Assembly (NCBI GenBank): GCA_016808115.1
Contig: JAEQBH010001513.1
Coordinates: forward strand, 1-64,000
Source: Tetrastigma voinierianum
Lineage: Eukaryota; Streptophyta; Magnoliopsida; Vitales; Vitaceae
Direction: 5' to 3'
DNA length: 64,000 bases
A program made the translations under genes and the position numbers. Shown one piece after another: positions 11,130-22,299 of this stretch (position 1 is its first letter; each line of letters begins with the position of its first letter). Under the pieces are notes generated by a model. It saw nothing but the letters and a program-made list of their open reading frames with translations. It did no database searches and was not told the DNA's origin.

Positions 11130-12905
11130 TTATTTACAAGAAAAGAATGATAGAGAAGAGAGAAAAAAAAGTGAGAAAGAGTTATCTATTTTCCTATGAG
11201 ACTGAGATCTTAAGGGCTTGAGGTTCATTGCTTCAAACTTGTAACTTGCATTTGAGGGTGTGAACTCAGGAATAGAGTGTTCAAGTTTTGGAGTTGAGCC
11301 CTCCCCATTCCTGTCAAAGAGATACCACTCTTGCATCCTTATGTTTTGCTTGATGAGCTCATTTTGCCTTTGCCCAATGGAGTTCAGGGTCTGTGCAAAT
11401 TCACCTTAGGCTTGATACATCTTTACAAGGTTTTGGTTCACCAAATCTATGCTCTTTGTCCATAACTTCTCCCTATAATTCAAGATGGACTCTAGCTCTT
11501 CATCCCTCTTTTGGATGGTTGCTCTGATCTCTTTCTGGTGTTCCTTGTAAAGATACCCAAAGGCCCGACCCATGGACTAGTTCTTCTCCATTACCTTCTC
11601 ACGACCTCATCGGCAGTGACTCTTGATCTCTCGGTGATCTGCTACTCTTTCCTTCCCTTAAAGCTCAACCCTCAATGCATATCCCTATTTAGAAAGCTCT
11701 TTCTCTCACTCCTCATCCCTTTGTTGGAGTTCTGCTACTAGGTTTTCTTTTTTTTTTTTTATTCTCTACAACCATTGCTTCATCTCTCCAACTCAATTCT
11801 TCTTTTCATTTCTTCTCTCATCTATGTCAACAAGGAGAATAGTGCTGCTATACTGCCCTCTTGCTCTTCTTCTGTCCTACTCCCTCTTTCAGCTTTGCTT
11901 TGAGAAGGTATTATATCTTCTTCAGCCTTGAGAGAGAGCATTGGTTGCTGGGTAATCTTGACCCCCCTTTCTTCTATCTCACAGTCTTTTACGCTACATG
12001 GATTGCCTCTCCTTGTAGTTCTGAAGTTTCCCTTTTCCTCTTGCTTGTTCTCTCAACCTCCTCACCCTGTACTAGAGCTTTAGGACTCCAGTAAGTGACA
12101 GAGGTGAGGATCTTAGGCATTTCTCTTCAGTCTCACTGAATGTTATACCCCCCTTGATAAATAGGAGAGTGATCAAGGCAAGGTGGGGATATTCCTGGTG
12201 TAGGGTAGTCAGGATGGATTGCTCCATAATCTCACTCATTCAAGTTAAACCCTTTGACTAATGCACTCTAAGTATAAGCGCAGTCTTGTCTGCAATGAAA
12301 CGTGCTGGCGATGAAACGAGTTGATAAGAAATAGAACCATACCTTTACCGCCGACAAATGCGCCTCATCCCAGTCAGGCGTGTGAATGAATGTAGTCCTC
12401 ACCATACCCCCAGACCATCTGTTAACTCCTTGACGATCTCTTCAAACTTGGGGTTCTCCTGGAGCTGTTCGTACTCCTTACAATCATTCACCCGCCTCAG
12501 CCCCAGGAGTTGGGAGATGACCCTCTCCCCAAAAGGGATCCAACTCCCCTTGACATAGCACGTTAAGTTCCTTTGCTCGCCTAGATTGACATAAAACTCT
12601 TTGGCCCAGGGCCCTTACTCTCGGCTCCACATGTTGGTAACATTTCCCGACTAGTCGCTTGATCTCCTCCTTAGCGGTGATACTGGCTCATAAACCCCTT
12701 TCTTCTACAAAGTTCTTCTTTGCGGATGTACACAGGAACACTTATGCTCCTTTGTGGGATTAGAAGGCTCTGGCTTCTCTTTCCTCCACCACCACTTCAA
12801 TCTCTTCAGGCACGACTTCGAGGGCATTCTCTTGGTTTTCCTCCCTTTCCATTTCTCTCTCAACTTCATCCGCTCTTTCTTGTAAAATCTCCTCCACTAC
12901 TTACA
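11130..12905 (-). pseudogene. third ORF of inverted Athila-type element, plant transposon protein domain
   Basis: The function is unknown. Reading leftward, an acidic, glutamate-rich start (EILQERADEVEREMEREE) is followed by FVEERG near 12700. The best-preserved part of the domain comes next: AKEFYVNLGEQRNLTCYV and GSWIPFGERVISQLLGLRR at about 12600-12480, with KFEEIVKELTDGLG behind. The later block EYPHLALITLLFIKGG (near 12190) matches HLATITSLCLLGGV in the right-hand copy. A coiled-coil-like tail (ELESILNYREKLWTKSIDLV, IGQRQNELIKQN) runs to the stop at 11130. Several stops and frameshifts are present. This copy makes the domain call firmest, because the FYVN/FYAN and GSWIPF positions are typical of the family. 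Confidence 0.75.
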
Positions 12906-13278
12906 TATATAAAAAAAAAAAAAAATTCTTATCCAAGATTTAAATGCAAAAGTTGTGAAAGTTCATGTTTTAAATTGTAATTTCCTTGAAGGAAAACTTC
13001 TAATCGACTTTGGTTGTCTTACTGATGAATGTCATTTCAACCTCGAGTTCAAATTCTAGTTGGGATATCGAGTCTAAAGTTGCAATTAAAATTAAAGTTC
13101 ATATATTTAAAAATGACCTTTTGTTCAAGATTTAAATACAAAAGTACTTAAAGATCGAGTTTTAAAATTTTCCAGCAAAAAAATTAAATTAAATTTTTAC
13201 CATGTTTAGAAATTAAAAATTAAAATTTCTATAATTTACAATTATAAAATCGATAAACATAATAAAAATAAAAGGTAT
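12906..13278. other. AT-rich DNA between elements
   Basis: No gene is visible. It opens with a short poly-A run at 12911-12925. The phrase AAGATTTAAATGCAAAAGT recurs in altered form about 185 bp later (near 13128), a weak direct repeat. The last five bases (GGTAT, 13274-13278) form the left half of the target duplication of the next element. Confidence 0.5.
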
Positions 13279-14054
13279 TGATGATGTATTTTCAAGCGGA
13301 GCTGGAATTTGGAAGCGTGTAAGACGTACAAATTTGGACTGAGATTGTTTGTGTTTGGGATGCGGGCGTCTGGATTATGGGCTGGGGTAGGATCATTGCC
13401 TTTGTTGATCTATGAGCTCTGGACGTAGCACTCCTCTGAAACAAGGAAGAAGGGGTCGGCGAGGGCTTAAGCCCGTGGCATCGATGCCTAATTCGAGTTT
13501 CTTCTGAGAGAAAAAGAGACTATAGAAGGCGAATGTGTTTGCGCTGAATATGCGTCGAGAATGTGTGTAGAATGTTGGTGTTGGTTTTTTGAGTGTACCT
13601 TTCATAGATGGGTGAGGTCTTTAATATTTATAGTAGATGTCAACAGGTTGGATGGTGGTTAGGAGTCCTTCCCATTGGAGCGGGATATTCTTATTTTAGT
13701 CCTGCTCGGTTGAGTACGGGATATAGAAGGAAGTGGTACAGAGATAATCCTCTTTCTTTATTGGGGGAGACCCAACTGGCGATGATCTGTTATTATTTTC
13801 CCTTCCTTATTGATAAGGTTTGGTTGGATTGGCAGGATAATATATTGCTACGAGTTATTCTATTTTCTGTATGAGCGATGCACAATCTGATTTGTAGGAT
13901 ATGGGGCTTCCAATTCATTCAGGATTGTCCTTTGGACCTGGCCCCTTGGGCCTTCGATTTGGGCCGGTACTGAGGAGCCTGGGTATTGCATTGGGCGTAC
14001 CACTTCTTTGGGCTTGGTCAGTGGGCCTGCAAGCCTATTTTTTAAACCCTATCA
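13279..14054 (-). repeat. 3' LTR of the Tat-type element (776 bp)
   Basis: On + it runs from TGATGATGTATTTTCAA to AAACCCTATCA. It pairs with 25614-26321 along its length; shared blocks include GGACGTAGCACTCCTC, TTTATAGTAGATGTC and GGGGAGACCCAACTGG. The polypurine tract adjoins its right edge, so on the - strand this is the 3' LTR. Confidence 0.87.
13623..13633 (-). promoter_or_regulatory. TATA box in Tat-type 3' LTR
   Basis: The - strand reads CTATAAATATT. The partner LTR has CTATAAATA at 25922-25930. Conservation of this motif on the - strand agrees with the direction of pol. Confidence 0.65.
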
Positions 14055-14075
14055 GTTGCCCCCCAGCCCTTGTGT
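14055..14075 (-). promoter_or_regulatory. polypurine tract of the Tat-type element
   Basis: The - strand reads AAGGGCTGGGGGGCAAC immediately before the LTR start TGATAGGGTTT. This G-rich tract is the expected plus-strand primer and fixes the - orientation of the element. Confidence 0.8.
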
Positions 14076-14439
14076 ACGCTGGCGTGGGCAAGGGCTGTAA
14101 TTCTTCTCGTATCGGTTGCAGTTTCTACGTGTCTGTTCGGGGTTGGGCCAGTTAAAGCCTTGTCGCCGTCATAAGTCTTGTGATAATGATGACCCTTAGG
14201 TTTTCGCGCTTATTTCTCCCATTTCTTCCAGTTTCCTTCTGTTTCTTTCGTGGATATCTTTCGTCTTGTCTGCTTCTGCTTCCGGGACCCTTTCTTTCTC
14301 AGCCTCCTGTTTACGCCTTTTTTGCGCAGCCTTTCTTCATTGTATCTCTGGGTCCATTGTGTCCGTATCGTTTTGATTGGTACGACGAAACACTAGGGTT
14401 TAACCGATTGGCTTTTATTTCTTGTCGCTTGTCTCCGTC

Positions 14440-16725
14440 ATGGGTCCGGGTCGCTCTTCTTCTTTGCGGATTGGTGATGACTCCTCAGTTGTTAATGCGA
14501 CTCTGCATGCAGTGGAGATGCCTCGGGCGGATTCGGCTATGTCAGAACCCACGACCATTCTTGAAGCGCCTCCTCTTCCCGCTGATAAGGGTAAAGCGAA
14601 AATAAACCTAATTACATATCCTGGGGGGTCGAATTACCTTAAATCTGCCGTTCAACATGCTGTGAATGTGGGACCTAGTAAGGTCGACCCTTCGTATGGG
14701 AGTACCTTTGCTGATCGTTATCGACCTCCCCCCTTGTCTGATATGGGTCCCGATGTCTTAACCTTTATACGTAACCGTGCTTGGGATGGTTTGTTTTTTT
14801 GAGGTAGCCTTTGACAATGGCCTTCGTTTTCCTCTTGCCCTTTCATGAAGAGGGTCTTTGCAACATTTCAACATTTTGCCCTCGACTTGCTCCCAACGGT
14901 TGGGGCATTTTGGTAGAGTTATTGGCTTCCTTTAGGGATAAGGGCTCGCGTCCCTAAGCTTGGCCTTGTTTCTTCCATCTTTTAGCCCCGAATGAGACCA
15001 CGCAGGGCTTTCTTTATTTTTCCGGACGTTGCGGGGCTCTGCGGTGATCTACGATCTTCCATCTTCGCATAGGTCATGGAAGGACGCTATTTCTTAGTTA
15101 GCGGTTTCAGTGGGAATATAATCCTTCGACAAGGATGACACCGCAGGTGTTCCCACGGCACAGGCGCTCACGATAACATTACGTGAGTATTTATCTTGTT
15201 TTTGGCCATGACTTATCGAAGGTGGTCGGATGTTTACGATTTTGTACTATCTGTTTGTTTCCCGACTCGTCTTGAACTTAAGCGGCGAAGATAATGTCAT
15301 AGCCCTAGCGTTGGCAGGATATCACGCTCGTCCCTTCATAAATTGATAAGGTCGGACATTCTTGGTCGATCTGTCTGAGTCTTGGCGTTCCTCGCCGGGA
15401 GTCTTTGCCTCTTTGCTGCAGGGATCCTCCCGTTGGGCTTCTGTGGCGCTCCTACGGGGAAGATTTTGGTTTCATTTGGGCGGCGTCGAGCCTCGGAGTG
15501 TGAAAAGGAAAAAACAGGCGCTCAAATTGAGGAGGCGGCCAGTTTGCGACCAAGTTGAGCTGGGACGCCTCGGCTACCGAGAACCGAGGCGGGGCGTCGT
15601 CTCCTTTGAGGCGGAAACCGTGATTTTGAGCCCCCAATTTCCCTAAGCCCGGCGGAAGGGCTAAAGACCTTTAGTCACGACCGTAAACGTCGTTAGTAGT
15701 TATGCCTATAGCAGTACGGAATCCGCCTTTGGAAGAAGTCAGTCGCCTCCTTTTAAGGCGATAGAGCTGAAGAAAGAAGCGAAGCAAAGTCGTGAACCGG
15801 GACTCTTTGCTTTCTAACACCAGCTTCGCGGCGGTGTTGTCTCCTCCGTCCTCAGGACTCCAACCTTGGGAGGTCGAAGGCGATGCTTGTTGACGAGGCT
15901 TTGGCTTTATCCGCCCGAGTGGAGTTTGCCTCGGTAAATGCATAATTGTGCCCCTTCCATCTTTGCCTCCGTGTTGGCGTTATCTTTGTATTTGATATGC
16001 AGGTAGCCACTCATCGAAAGGCTGTGAAAGGCCAAACTAAACGAAGCGCGTAAATTGCCGGGTATATGCGAGAAGGTGGCCTCTCACTTCCCGGAGCAGA
16101 CGGCTGCGCGGGAACAGCGCGATATGGTAGTGGAGCGACTTAAGTCCGATTTAAAGCATGCCGATCGGCTCGTGCTCGGGTGAAAGTAGGAAGGCAGGTA
16201 AAGTAACTGGCGGCGATGAAGCGTGCTTCGGGAGGTTAAGGCAGTCCGGGCTTCACAGTGATTTAAGTGAGGCGGGAGAGCCCGAAGTGCAGAGTGAGCT
16301 TCTGGTGGTTAGGGAGGAGCTCATTACCTCCTGGGCGGCTGGGATCTTGAGAGGTACGTGCGGTTAACGGTGATGCGAGATGATAGTGACGCAACTCAAG
16401 CGGCTCGTCACGAAGCTTCCGAGTGCAAGGCGTTGCTGAGCGCTCGTGGAATCTTACGAAGGCGCAAATTTAGTGGGGAACGACTGAGCAGGAATGTCGC
16501 GGATTACGCGCGAGATCTTCATCGTAGTTAGTTTCAGGCGCTCGGAGGATGAGGTCATTAGGCGGTGAGGGACCGGGCCGGTGCTCGGTGGGCTTGGGTG
16601 GCTACCGCCTTTCAACGAGCGTCGACGCATACTCAGATCTGGACTTTAATTTTGACCTCCCCAGTGACGAAGAAACAAAGGAATCTTTTCCCGAAGACTA
16701 TTCACCGGGAACTGGTACTCCGTAG
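14440..16725 (+). pseudogene. antisense ORF in Tat-type element, gypsy-type transposon domain
   Basis: This ORF runs opposite to gag-pol. It starts near MGPGRSSSLRIGDDSS and stays open to a TGA at 14800, then continues in other frames. At 14800-15110 the pieces EVAFDNGLRFPL, FQHFALDLLPTVGAFW and IYDLPSS plus GRYFLV match the plan of the putative gypsy-type transposon domain (PF04195-type). A basic linker follows, then a charged coiled coil (about 16060-16500: KVASHFPEQTAAREQRDMV, VERLKSDLKHADR). The acidic tail SDEETKESFPEDYSPGTGTP ends at a TAG at 16723. Extra antisense ORFs in the 3' region are known for Tat elements; their role is not. At least five frameshifts or stops break this copy. 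The start codon choice is tentative. Confidence 0.7.
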
Positions 16726-16873
16726 TGGTAATTCCCCTCTTCGTCGTCAGTTCCTCCTAACCCAGACGTCGATCTCCTATGCTTTTGTTTGCACAGTGCG
16801 GTTTATTTGTTCATCTATATGTATTTTCTCCTTTAGTCAGGGACCGGGGCGAGAACATGTGTAGCTTCATAAA

Positions 16874-16876
<3 letters not shown>

Positions 16877-16920
<44 letters not shown>
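16877..16920. repeat. (AT)n microsatellite
   Basis: About 22 AT units lie just behind the end of the antisense ORF, followed by a T-rich stretch. Frames crossing it are artefacts. Confidence 0.95.
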
Positions 16921-17264
16921 TCTCTTTTTCTTTTTTTTTATATATATACATTATCACAACGTTCTCATTGTAGCATCGTCGCTTATCTTCCATGATTTGA
17001 ATTGGCCGAGATTGAGGATGAAGTGAGATGAATAGCTCGTCGAGACTTAGTCGTCGTGGCCTTGTAAAGGCTGGCGACTTGATTTGGGTGTCACATTTGG
17101 AAGGATTCGTCGATGTTCCTTTGCTGAGTTCGTCCTGTGAGGCGAGAAGAGTTTGCCGATGTAAATTGCCCGAAACCCGTCCATGGCGATGGATAGGCCT
17201 AGTCGGTGTGAACTGTGGTAGAGCTCGGCAGTGTGGCCCGAATAGGCCGATCGGAGAATGCGTG
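16921..17264. other. degenerate lead-in to the tandem array
   Basis: No gene is visible. Scattered GCTCGTC words (for example near 17034) suggest decayed repeat units or the sequence from which the array grew. Confidence 0.45.
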
Positions 17265-18890
17265 ACTGATGCATGAGTGATGGGAAGAGCTCGTCAATGT
17301 GAAATTTGTTGAATAAGTCGTCCATGCGAATAAGAAATTAGCCCATGTTGAGTGATGGAAGAGCTGCGTCGGGATGAATAATTGAGGAGGAGCTCGTCCA
17401 TGTTAAGTGATGGGAAGAGCTAGTCATAATGAATAATTGAGCAAGAGCTAGTCCATGTTAAGTGATGGGAAGAGCTAGTCAGAATGAATAATGGAGCAGG
17501 AGCTCATCCATGTTGAGTGATGGGAAGAGCTCGTCAGTGTGAGCTGCGGAATAAGAGGTCGTCCATGCCAATAAGAGCTCGCCCATGTTGAGTGATGGGA
17601 AGAGCTCGTCAGGATGAATAATTGAGGAGGAGCTCGTCCATGTTGAGTGATGGGATGAGCTCGTCAGAATGAATAGTTGAGAAGGAGCTCGTCCATGCTA
17701 TGTGATGGGAAGAGCTCGTCCATGTTGAGCGACGGGATGAGCTCGAGAATGAATAGTAAAGTAGAGCTCGTCCATGCTGAGTGATGGGATGAGCTCATCA
17801 GGGCGAATTGTAAGAGTGAGCTCGTCGTCTTTGGTGATGGGATGAGCTCGTCGGCTGTGGAATAGTTGAAGCGGGAGCTCGTCCATGTTGTGGATGGGAA
17901 GAGCTCATCAGGATGAATAGTAAAGTAGAGCTCGTCCATGTTGAGTGATGGGATGAGCTCGTTAGAATGAATAGTAAAGTAGAGCTGGAATCCGTCTTTG
18001 GTGATGGGATGAGCTCGTCGAATGAATAGTAGTAGGCTCGTCCGTGTTTGAGGTGATGGGATGAGCTGGAGTCGGAAAATGAATGGTAAGTAGAGGCTCG
18101 TCCGTCTTTGGTGACGGGATGAGCTCGAGAATGAATAATGAAGTGAGGCTCGTCCATCTTTGAGGTGATGGGATGAGCTCGTCGGGAATCAGATGGTTGA
18201 GCGGAGCTCGTCCATGTTGTGTGATGGGAAGAGCTCGTCAGGATGAATAGTAAAGTAGAGCTCGTCCATGTTGAGTGATGGGATGAGCTCGTCAGAATGA
18301 ATAGTAAAGTAGAGCTCGTCCATGCTGAGTGATGGGATGAGCTCGTCAGGATGAATAGTAAAGTAGAGCTCGTCCATGTTGAGTGATGGGATGAGCTCGT
18401 CGAGAGTGTAAAGTAAGAGCTCGTTAAGTGTGGAGTGATGGGATAGGCTAGTGGAGCCAGATGGTAAAATAGAGCTCGTCCATGTTGAGTGATGGGATGA
18501 GCTCGTCAGGGCGAATTGTAAAGTAGAGCTATTCCATGTTGAGTGATGGGATGAGCTCGTCAGGATGAATAATTGAGGAGGAGCTCATCCATGTTGTGTG
18601 ATGGGAAGAGCTCGTCAGGATGAGTAGTAAAATAGAGCTCGTTCATGTTGAGTGATTGGATGAGCTCGTCAGGATGAATAATTGAGGAGGAGCTCGTCCA
18701 TGTTGTGTGATGGGAAGAGCTCGTCAGGATGAGTAGTAAAATAGAGCTCGTCATGTTGAGTGATGGGATGAGCTCTTCAGGATGAATAATTGGTAAGACT
18801 CGTCCATGTTGTGTGATAAGGAAGAGCTCGTCGGGATGAAATAGTAAAATAGGCTAGTCCCGTGTTGAGTGATGGGATGAGCTCGTCAAA
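17265..18890. repeat. 54-bp tandem array (two related 27-bp halves), about 29 units
   Basis: In the regular part (18237, 18291, 18345) the unit is 54 bp. It is built of two 27-bp halves that both begin GAGCTCGTC: one continues CATGTTGAGTGATGGGAT, the other AGGATGAATAGTAAAGTA. Edges are more degenerate. Because 54 is divisible by three, long stretches on the - strand stay open and read as an 18-residue repeat (MDELYFTIHPDELIPSL and variants) at 17664-17939, 18189-18377 and 18560-18754. Tandem arrays in the 3' region are typical of Tat elements. Whether the peptide is ever made is unknown. Confidence 0.9.
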
Positions 18891-19400
18891 GAAATGACGT
18901 GGCTCCGGGCGCTAAGTAGAGTGGCGACATAACTGGCTGATCGACTCCCGAGTGGCGTGGCTGTGCGCGGGTAGATTGACTGCCGTCAAAGTGAAGCGTG
19001 GCTCGGGCGCTAAGGCCCAGTGGCGATGCTTTGGCCCGGTCGACTCCTGACGGCGTGGCTTTGTCTTGGTAGGTGAGCTTCGTCAAAAGTGGCGGCGTGG
19101 CTCGGCGCTAGGCGGTGGCGATGTAACTGGCTGGTCGGCTCTGAGTGGCTGTCTTGAGTAGGTGAGACTCGTCAAAGTGAAGCGACGTGGCTCGGTGCGC
19201 TAAGGCCAGGAGTGGCGATGTAACTGGTTGGTGACCTCTGACGACGTGGCACGTGCGATAGGTGAGCTCGTCAAAGTGGCGACCTGGCTCTAGGGCGCTG
19301 AGGCCGGTGGCGATGTAGCTGGTGGCGACGAGGCGTGGCACGTGGTAGATGGGGGAGCCGTCGGGTGAACTAGCGCGTGGCCGGGCGTGGCTGGTAGTTG
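18884..19400. repeat. tandem array of about 90-100 bp units, five copies
   Basis: CGTCAAAG marks units at 18884, 18984, 19081 (CGTCAAAA), 19170 and 19269. Each unit contains forms of GTGGCTCGGGCGCTAAGGCC and GTGGCGATGTAACTGG. The units open with GAGCTCGTCA, the same phrase as the neighbouring 54-bp repeat, so the two arrays share a seed. Units vary by many small indels. Confidence 0.82.
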
Positions 19401-20240
19401 AAGAGTTTGATATGTTAAAGCGGCCGTGTTGCTGAATTAATTTTCAATTCTTGGAAAGAGCGGCGTCTTTGTGCGGATTTATGGAGGAATTTTGATCGAT
19501 TGCCGACTTTGGTCTACGATCTCCCCTTATGCATCTCGATTTCAGCTAGCTGCGAGAGCTTGTTCTTTGTATAATGCCTGTTGGAATCTGCGTGAGATGA
19601 AGAGTCGAAGTTCGATCATCGTCATTTGGAGATTCTTACGAAGATGCGGAGTCGGTATTTGTTGTTCTTATGTGGGTTGTGTTTCCTAGTCTCCCCTTTG
19701 TGGGGTATGTTATTCCCCTAGCTCGTCTTTGAGAATGCATCCGGAAAGGTAAAGCATCTTTGCGTGCTCTCTCTGTTTTTGTTCGTCTTATTGCTCAACA
19801 CTTTCATATAACTACTCACTCATCGCACTCTTTCTTTTTCACTATCACCCCCTTTTCTTCTTCTCCATCTTTTCGTGCGTCTTTCTCCTTTGTCTCTGCT
19901 TCCATCGAACTCTTTTTGTACCCTTTTCCTTTTCTTCTTCTCCTTTTTCTTTTCTCCACCATCATACCCTTTTTTTTTTTTTTGAGAGCTGTATCTTGAA
20001 TATTACCTCGAAGATGTGTCAGGAACTGCGGTATAGCGCATGTAATTCAATTGAAATAAAGAGACACTTTTCTTTTATGTAGATCTATCTTCTTATTTTG
20101 CCTTTTTAAAGTATCTTACATATCCTGACCCATTTTGAGATGTCAACGAATGGTGATAGGCGTTCCATACGTCACGCAGAATCCCGATAAGGCATTATTT
20201 ATCATTACATCTTGATACTTCTTGGTAGAAAGCGCTTAAA
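19401..20240. other. 3' region of Tat-type element between arrays and integrase
   Basis: No gene is recognised. A pyrimidine-rich block on + (19760-19985, purine-rich on -) contains runs of T and C. AATAAA-like signals occur near 20057. The open frame at 19760-19999 is a low-complexity shadow of this block. Confidence 0.5.
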
Positions 20241-20269
20241 GATATTCCGCATTCCGTAATACATGAATT

Positions 20270-21260
20270 TTCCCTCTTCTGTTTTGAGTTCATAGTACTG
20301 GTCGATGGCTAAGAGGATACTGATGTATAGGCCTTCGGTTGGGACTGTTTCTGTGTGCGGATTCTTCGCTGTTTGCGGGAGCTTCTTTAAAGACTAAGAA
20401 ATGCGCGAGCATGTAGCTCCTGGGGTTGGCTTTTTGATTATAATACCTCATTGTCTTCCTTTGATACTCCTCTAAAAATACTTTGAACACCTTTCGTCCT
20501 TTTCATCTAGGAGCTCTAGAATTTGACGAAGGGCCTCGTCATTATGCTCTCGATGCTAACTTCGACTCTTGGGGACTTTATTCCGTCACCAGCGGGGGCT
20601 CTGCATACGTGCCCAAAGGCTAGGGCAAATGGGGTTTCTGGGTTCAGCGACTTACGTGTCGTCACAGTAAGCCCATAGTACCTCGTGGAGGTATTCTGCA
20701 AACTCGCTAAGATCTTCTAATTTGGTCTTGAGCGGCGCCGAGTTCTGATCGTGACTTCGGCACATCCATTCGATTGCGGATGTCTTGGGGCAGTAATAAT
20801 TTTTAATTCGAGCTCGACACAAATCTGCAATTTAGCATTGTCGACGCTTTTCGGATTGCGATACGAATGCGGGGATGCAACACTGCATATGTGGCTCGCC
20901 ACTGCGAAGTGCGTATTTTTGCTCTGTAATTGTGGCCTAAAGGTTCGACACGCCCGCCCGGTGAAGTAATCCTGCGACAATTATGAATTTGCCTTTGTCC
21001 TTTACCAATGGGGGTCCCGATATATCGAGCCCCATTGTTGGAAAGGCGGGGACTTGTGATTGATGTTAAAGTTCGGCGGGAGCGTGAGATGCGGGCGTGC
21101 TCTGGCGAGATCTGCATTTCTTGGCCCCAGATCGGTCGCATCCTTGAGTATGGTTGGCGGTAGTATCCTTGCCTTAAAACCTTTCTGCTTGTGCGGGCTC
21201 AGATATGATTCCGCATACACCTGAGTGTACCTCTCTCGCTTGTACTTGATGGTCTCTCAG
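20270..21260 (-). pseudogene. Tat pol: integrase
   Basis: Integrase joins element cDNA to the host chromosome. Read leftward from about 21220, remnants of the N-terminal zinc region are followed by the core start near 21040-21000 (GLDISGPP, holding the first catalytic aspartate in an alternate frame). HPQSNGCAEV near 20755 marks the end of the core. A WAYR-like block follows near 20690, then ETPFALAFGHVCRAP, and the C-terminal part YQRKTMRYYNQKANPRS (20470-20410). At least four frame changes and several stops separate these pieces. The fragment is collinear with the usual Ty3/gypsy integrase. The pol end lies near 20290. Confidence 0.8.
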
Positions 21261-21469
21261 CGATGCATTTAAGAAAGGGTAGAAAAATCACCATTATGAG
21301 ACTTCCTTTATGATTAGTAATTTGGCGACCTGTATGGCCCACTGCTTTGCTTCTTTGGTCGTCGGGTATGCTTCAATCTAATATATAGTTCCAAATGGGG
21401 TCCATCCAGCTCGGCTCGGACTTCTAGCGGGACATTGTCATGCTATAAGGATCGATGGGGGTTCGCCCA
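21261..21469 (-). other. degenerate pol linker between RNase H and integrase
   Basis: Short stretch without a recognisable domain; it lies collinearly between the two pol domains on the - strand. Confidence 0.4.
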
Positions 21470-22160
21470 GTATTCAACGGCGTCGACCTGTAGAGTCTTC
21501 TTGTGTTGTGGCTCTTAGCGAGGCGTCACCTTTCTGGGAATTCTCTATTTTGGGGACATGTTTGACTTGAACCAACACAAATTTCTTTAATAGATCGCGG
21601 ACCTTTTGGAGGTATAGAATCATCGTTTCACTTTTGGCTTCGTAGGTCTCTTCTATTTGTCTGACCACCAGTGGGATCCTTTGTGTATACCTCCTAGCTG
21701 AGGTGAGCCTCGTGAATGAGCCCGAGGTTGAGGCCTGCTATCACGGCCTCATATTCGGCCTCGTTGTTTAAAGCATGGAACCCAAATCTGAGTGCATATT
21801 CAATGTCTATCCCTTCTAGTGAGGTTAGAATTAGACCCGCCCCGCTTCCTTGCGCATTTGAGGCTCCATCTCACAGAACTTCCCGGTTGGAGGTCGTTCT
21901 TTTCGTGAGTGGTGCGAGCAAGTTACGTCGGGTGAATTCCATGAAGTCGACTGGGACCTGTGGCACATGGCTGTTTTTGGCTTGTATGTTACGATGTCGG
22001 GCTTCGCTTAGCTCTATGGCCCACTTCATCGGCCTCCGGAGGCCAAGTTTGTCAAATGCCCCCTTCTTCGGATGCAGTAGGGACTTCTATGGTGTGAGCA
22101 CGGAAATGGGACGAAGGAGCTTCCGGTTTGTGGTTACAGTGCTACAGTATTAGTTTTTCC
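21470..22160 (-). pseudogene. Tat pol: RNase H
   Basis: RNase H degrades RNA in the RNA-DNA hybrid during reverse transcription. The - strand shows PMKWAIELSE near 22040, the usual linker before RNase H, then broken core pieces. Finally RQIEETYEAKSETMILYLQK and KFVLVQVKHVPKIEN (21660-21540) close the domain. Frames change at least three times, so no enzyme can be made. These motifs are typical of Tat-lineage polyproteins. Confidence 0.78.
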
Positions 22161-22299
22161 ATTCTCGTTGCCTCTCCTCAGCTCCTCTCAGGCTCATTGC
22201 AATAGTAGGCGGGTGATGTACTTTCGTTCTTTTGTCTGCGGCGAAGAGTCTTTGCTTGTTGGTCGAGAAGTCGGACACGACGAAGTCTGAGTGAGGAGT

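Larger units (their letters stand above)
8820..12905 (-). mobile_element. Athila-type element, inverted 3' end
   Basis: Read on the - strand this holds the third ORF (12905 to 11130), the long spacer, a polypurine tract and the first 452 bp of an LTR, which is cut at 8819 by the left-hand element. The block around 10390-10460 matches 62270-62360 of the right-hand copy in opposite orientation. The right end at about 12905 falls in a poly-A run, beyond which no element sequence is seen. The two left elements are therefore arranged tail to tail. Confidence 0.8.

Noticed and set aside
13608..14155. Open frames of 84-88 codons on + in the left Tat LTR and just inside it
   Set aside because: They fall in the LTR, are not preserved in the partner LTR and resemble no protein.
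16779..16993. Open frames with IYIYIY repeats on both strands
   Set aside because: Translation of an (AT)n microsatellite.
17265..18890. CRISPR-like look of the regular repeats
   Set aside because: The units are contiguous and the stretches between the GAGCTCGTC words are themselves repeated, so there are no unique spacers; the context is a plant retrotransposon.
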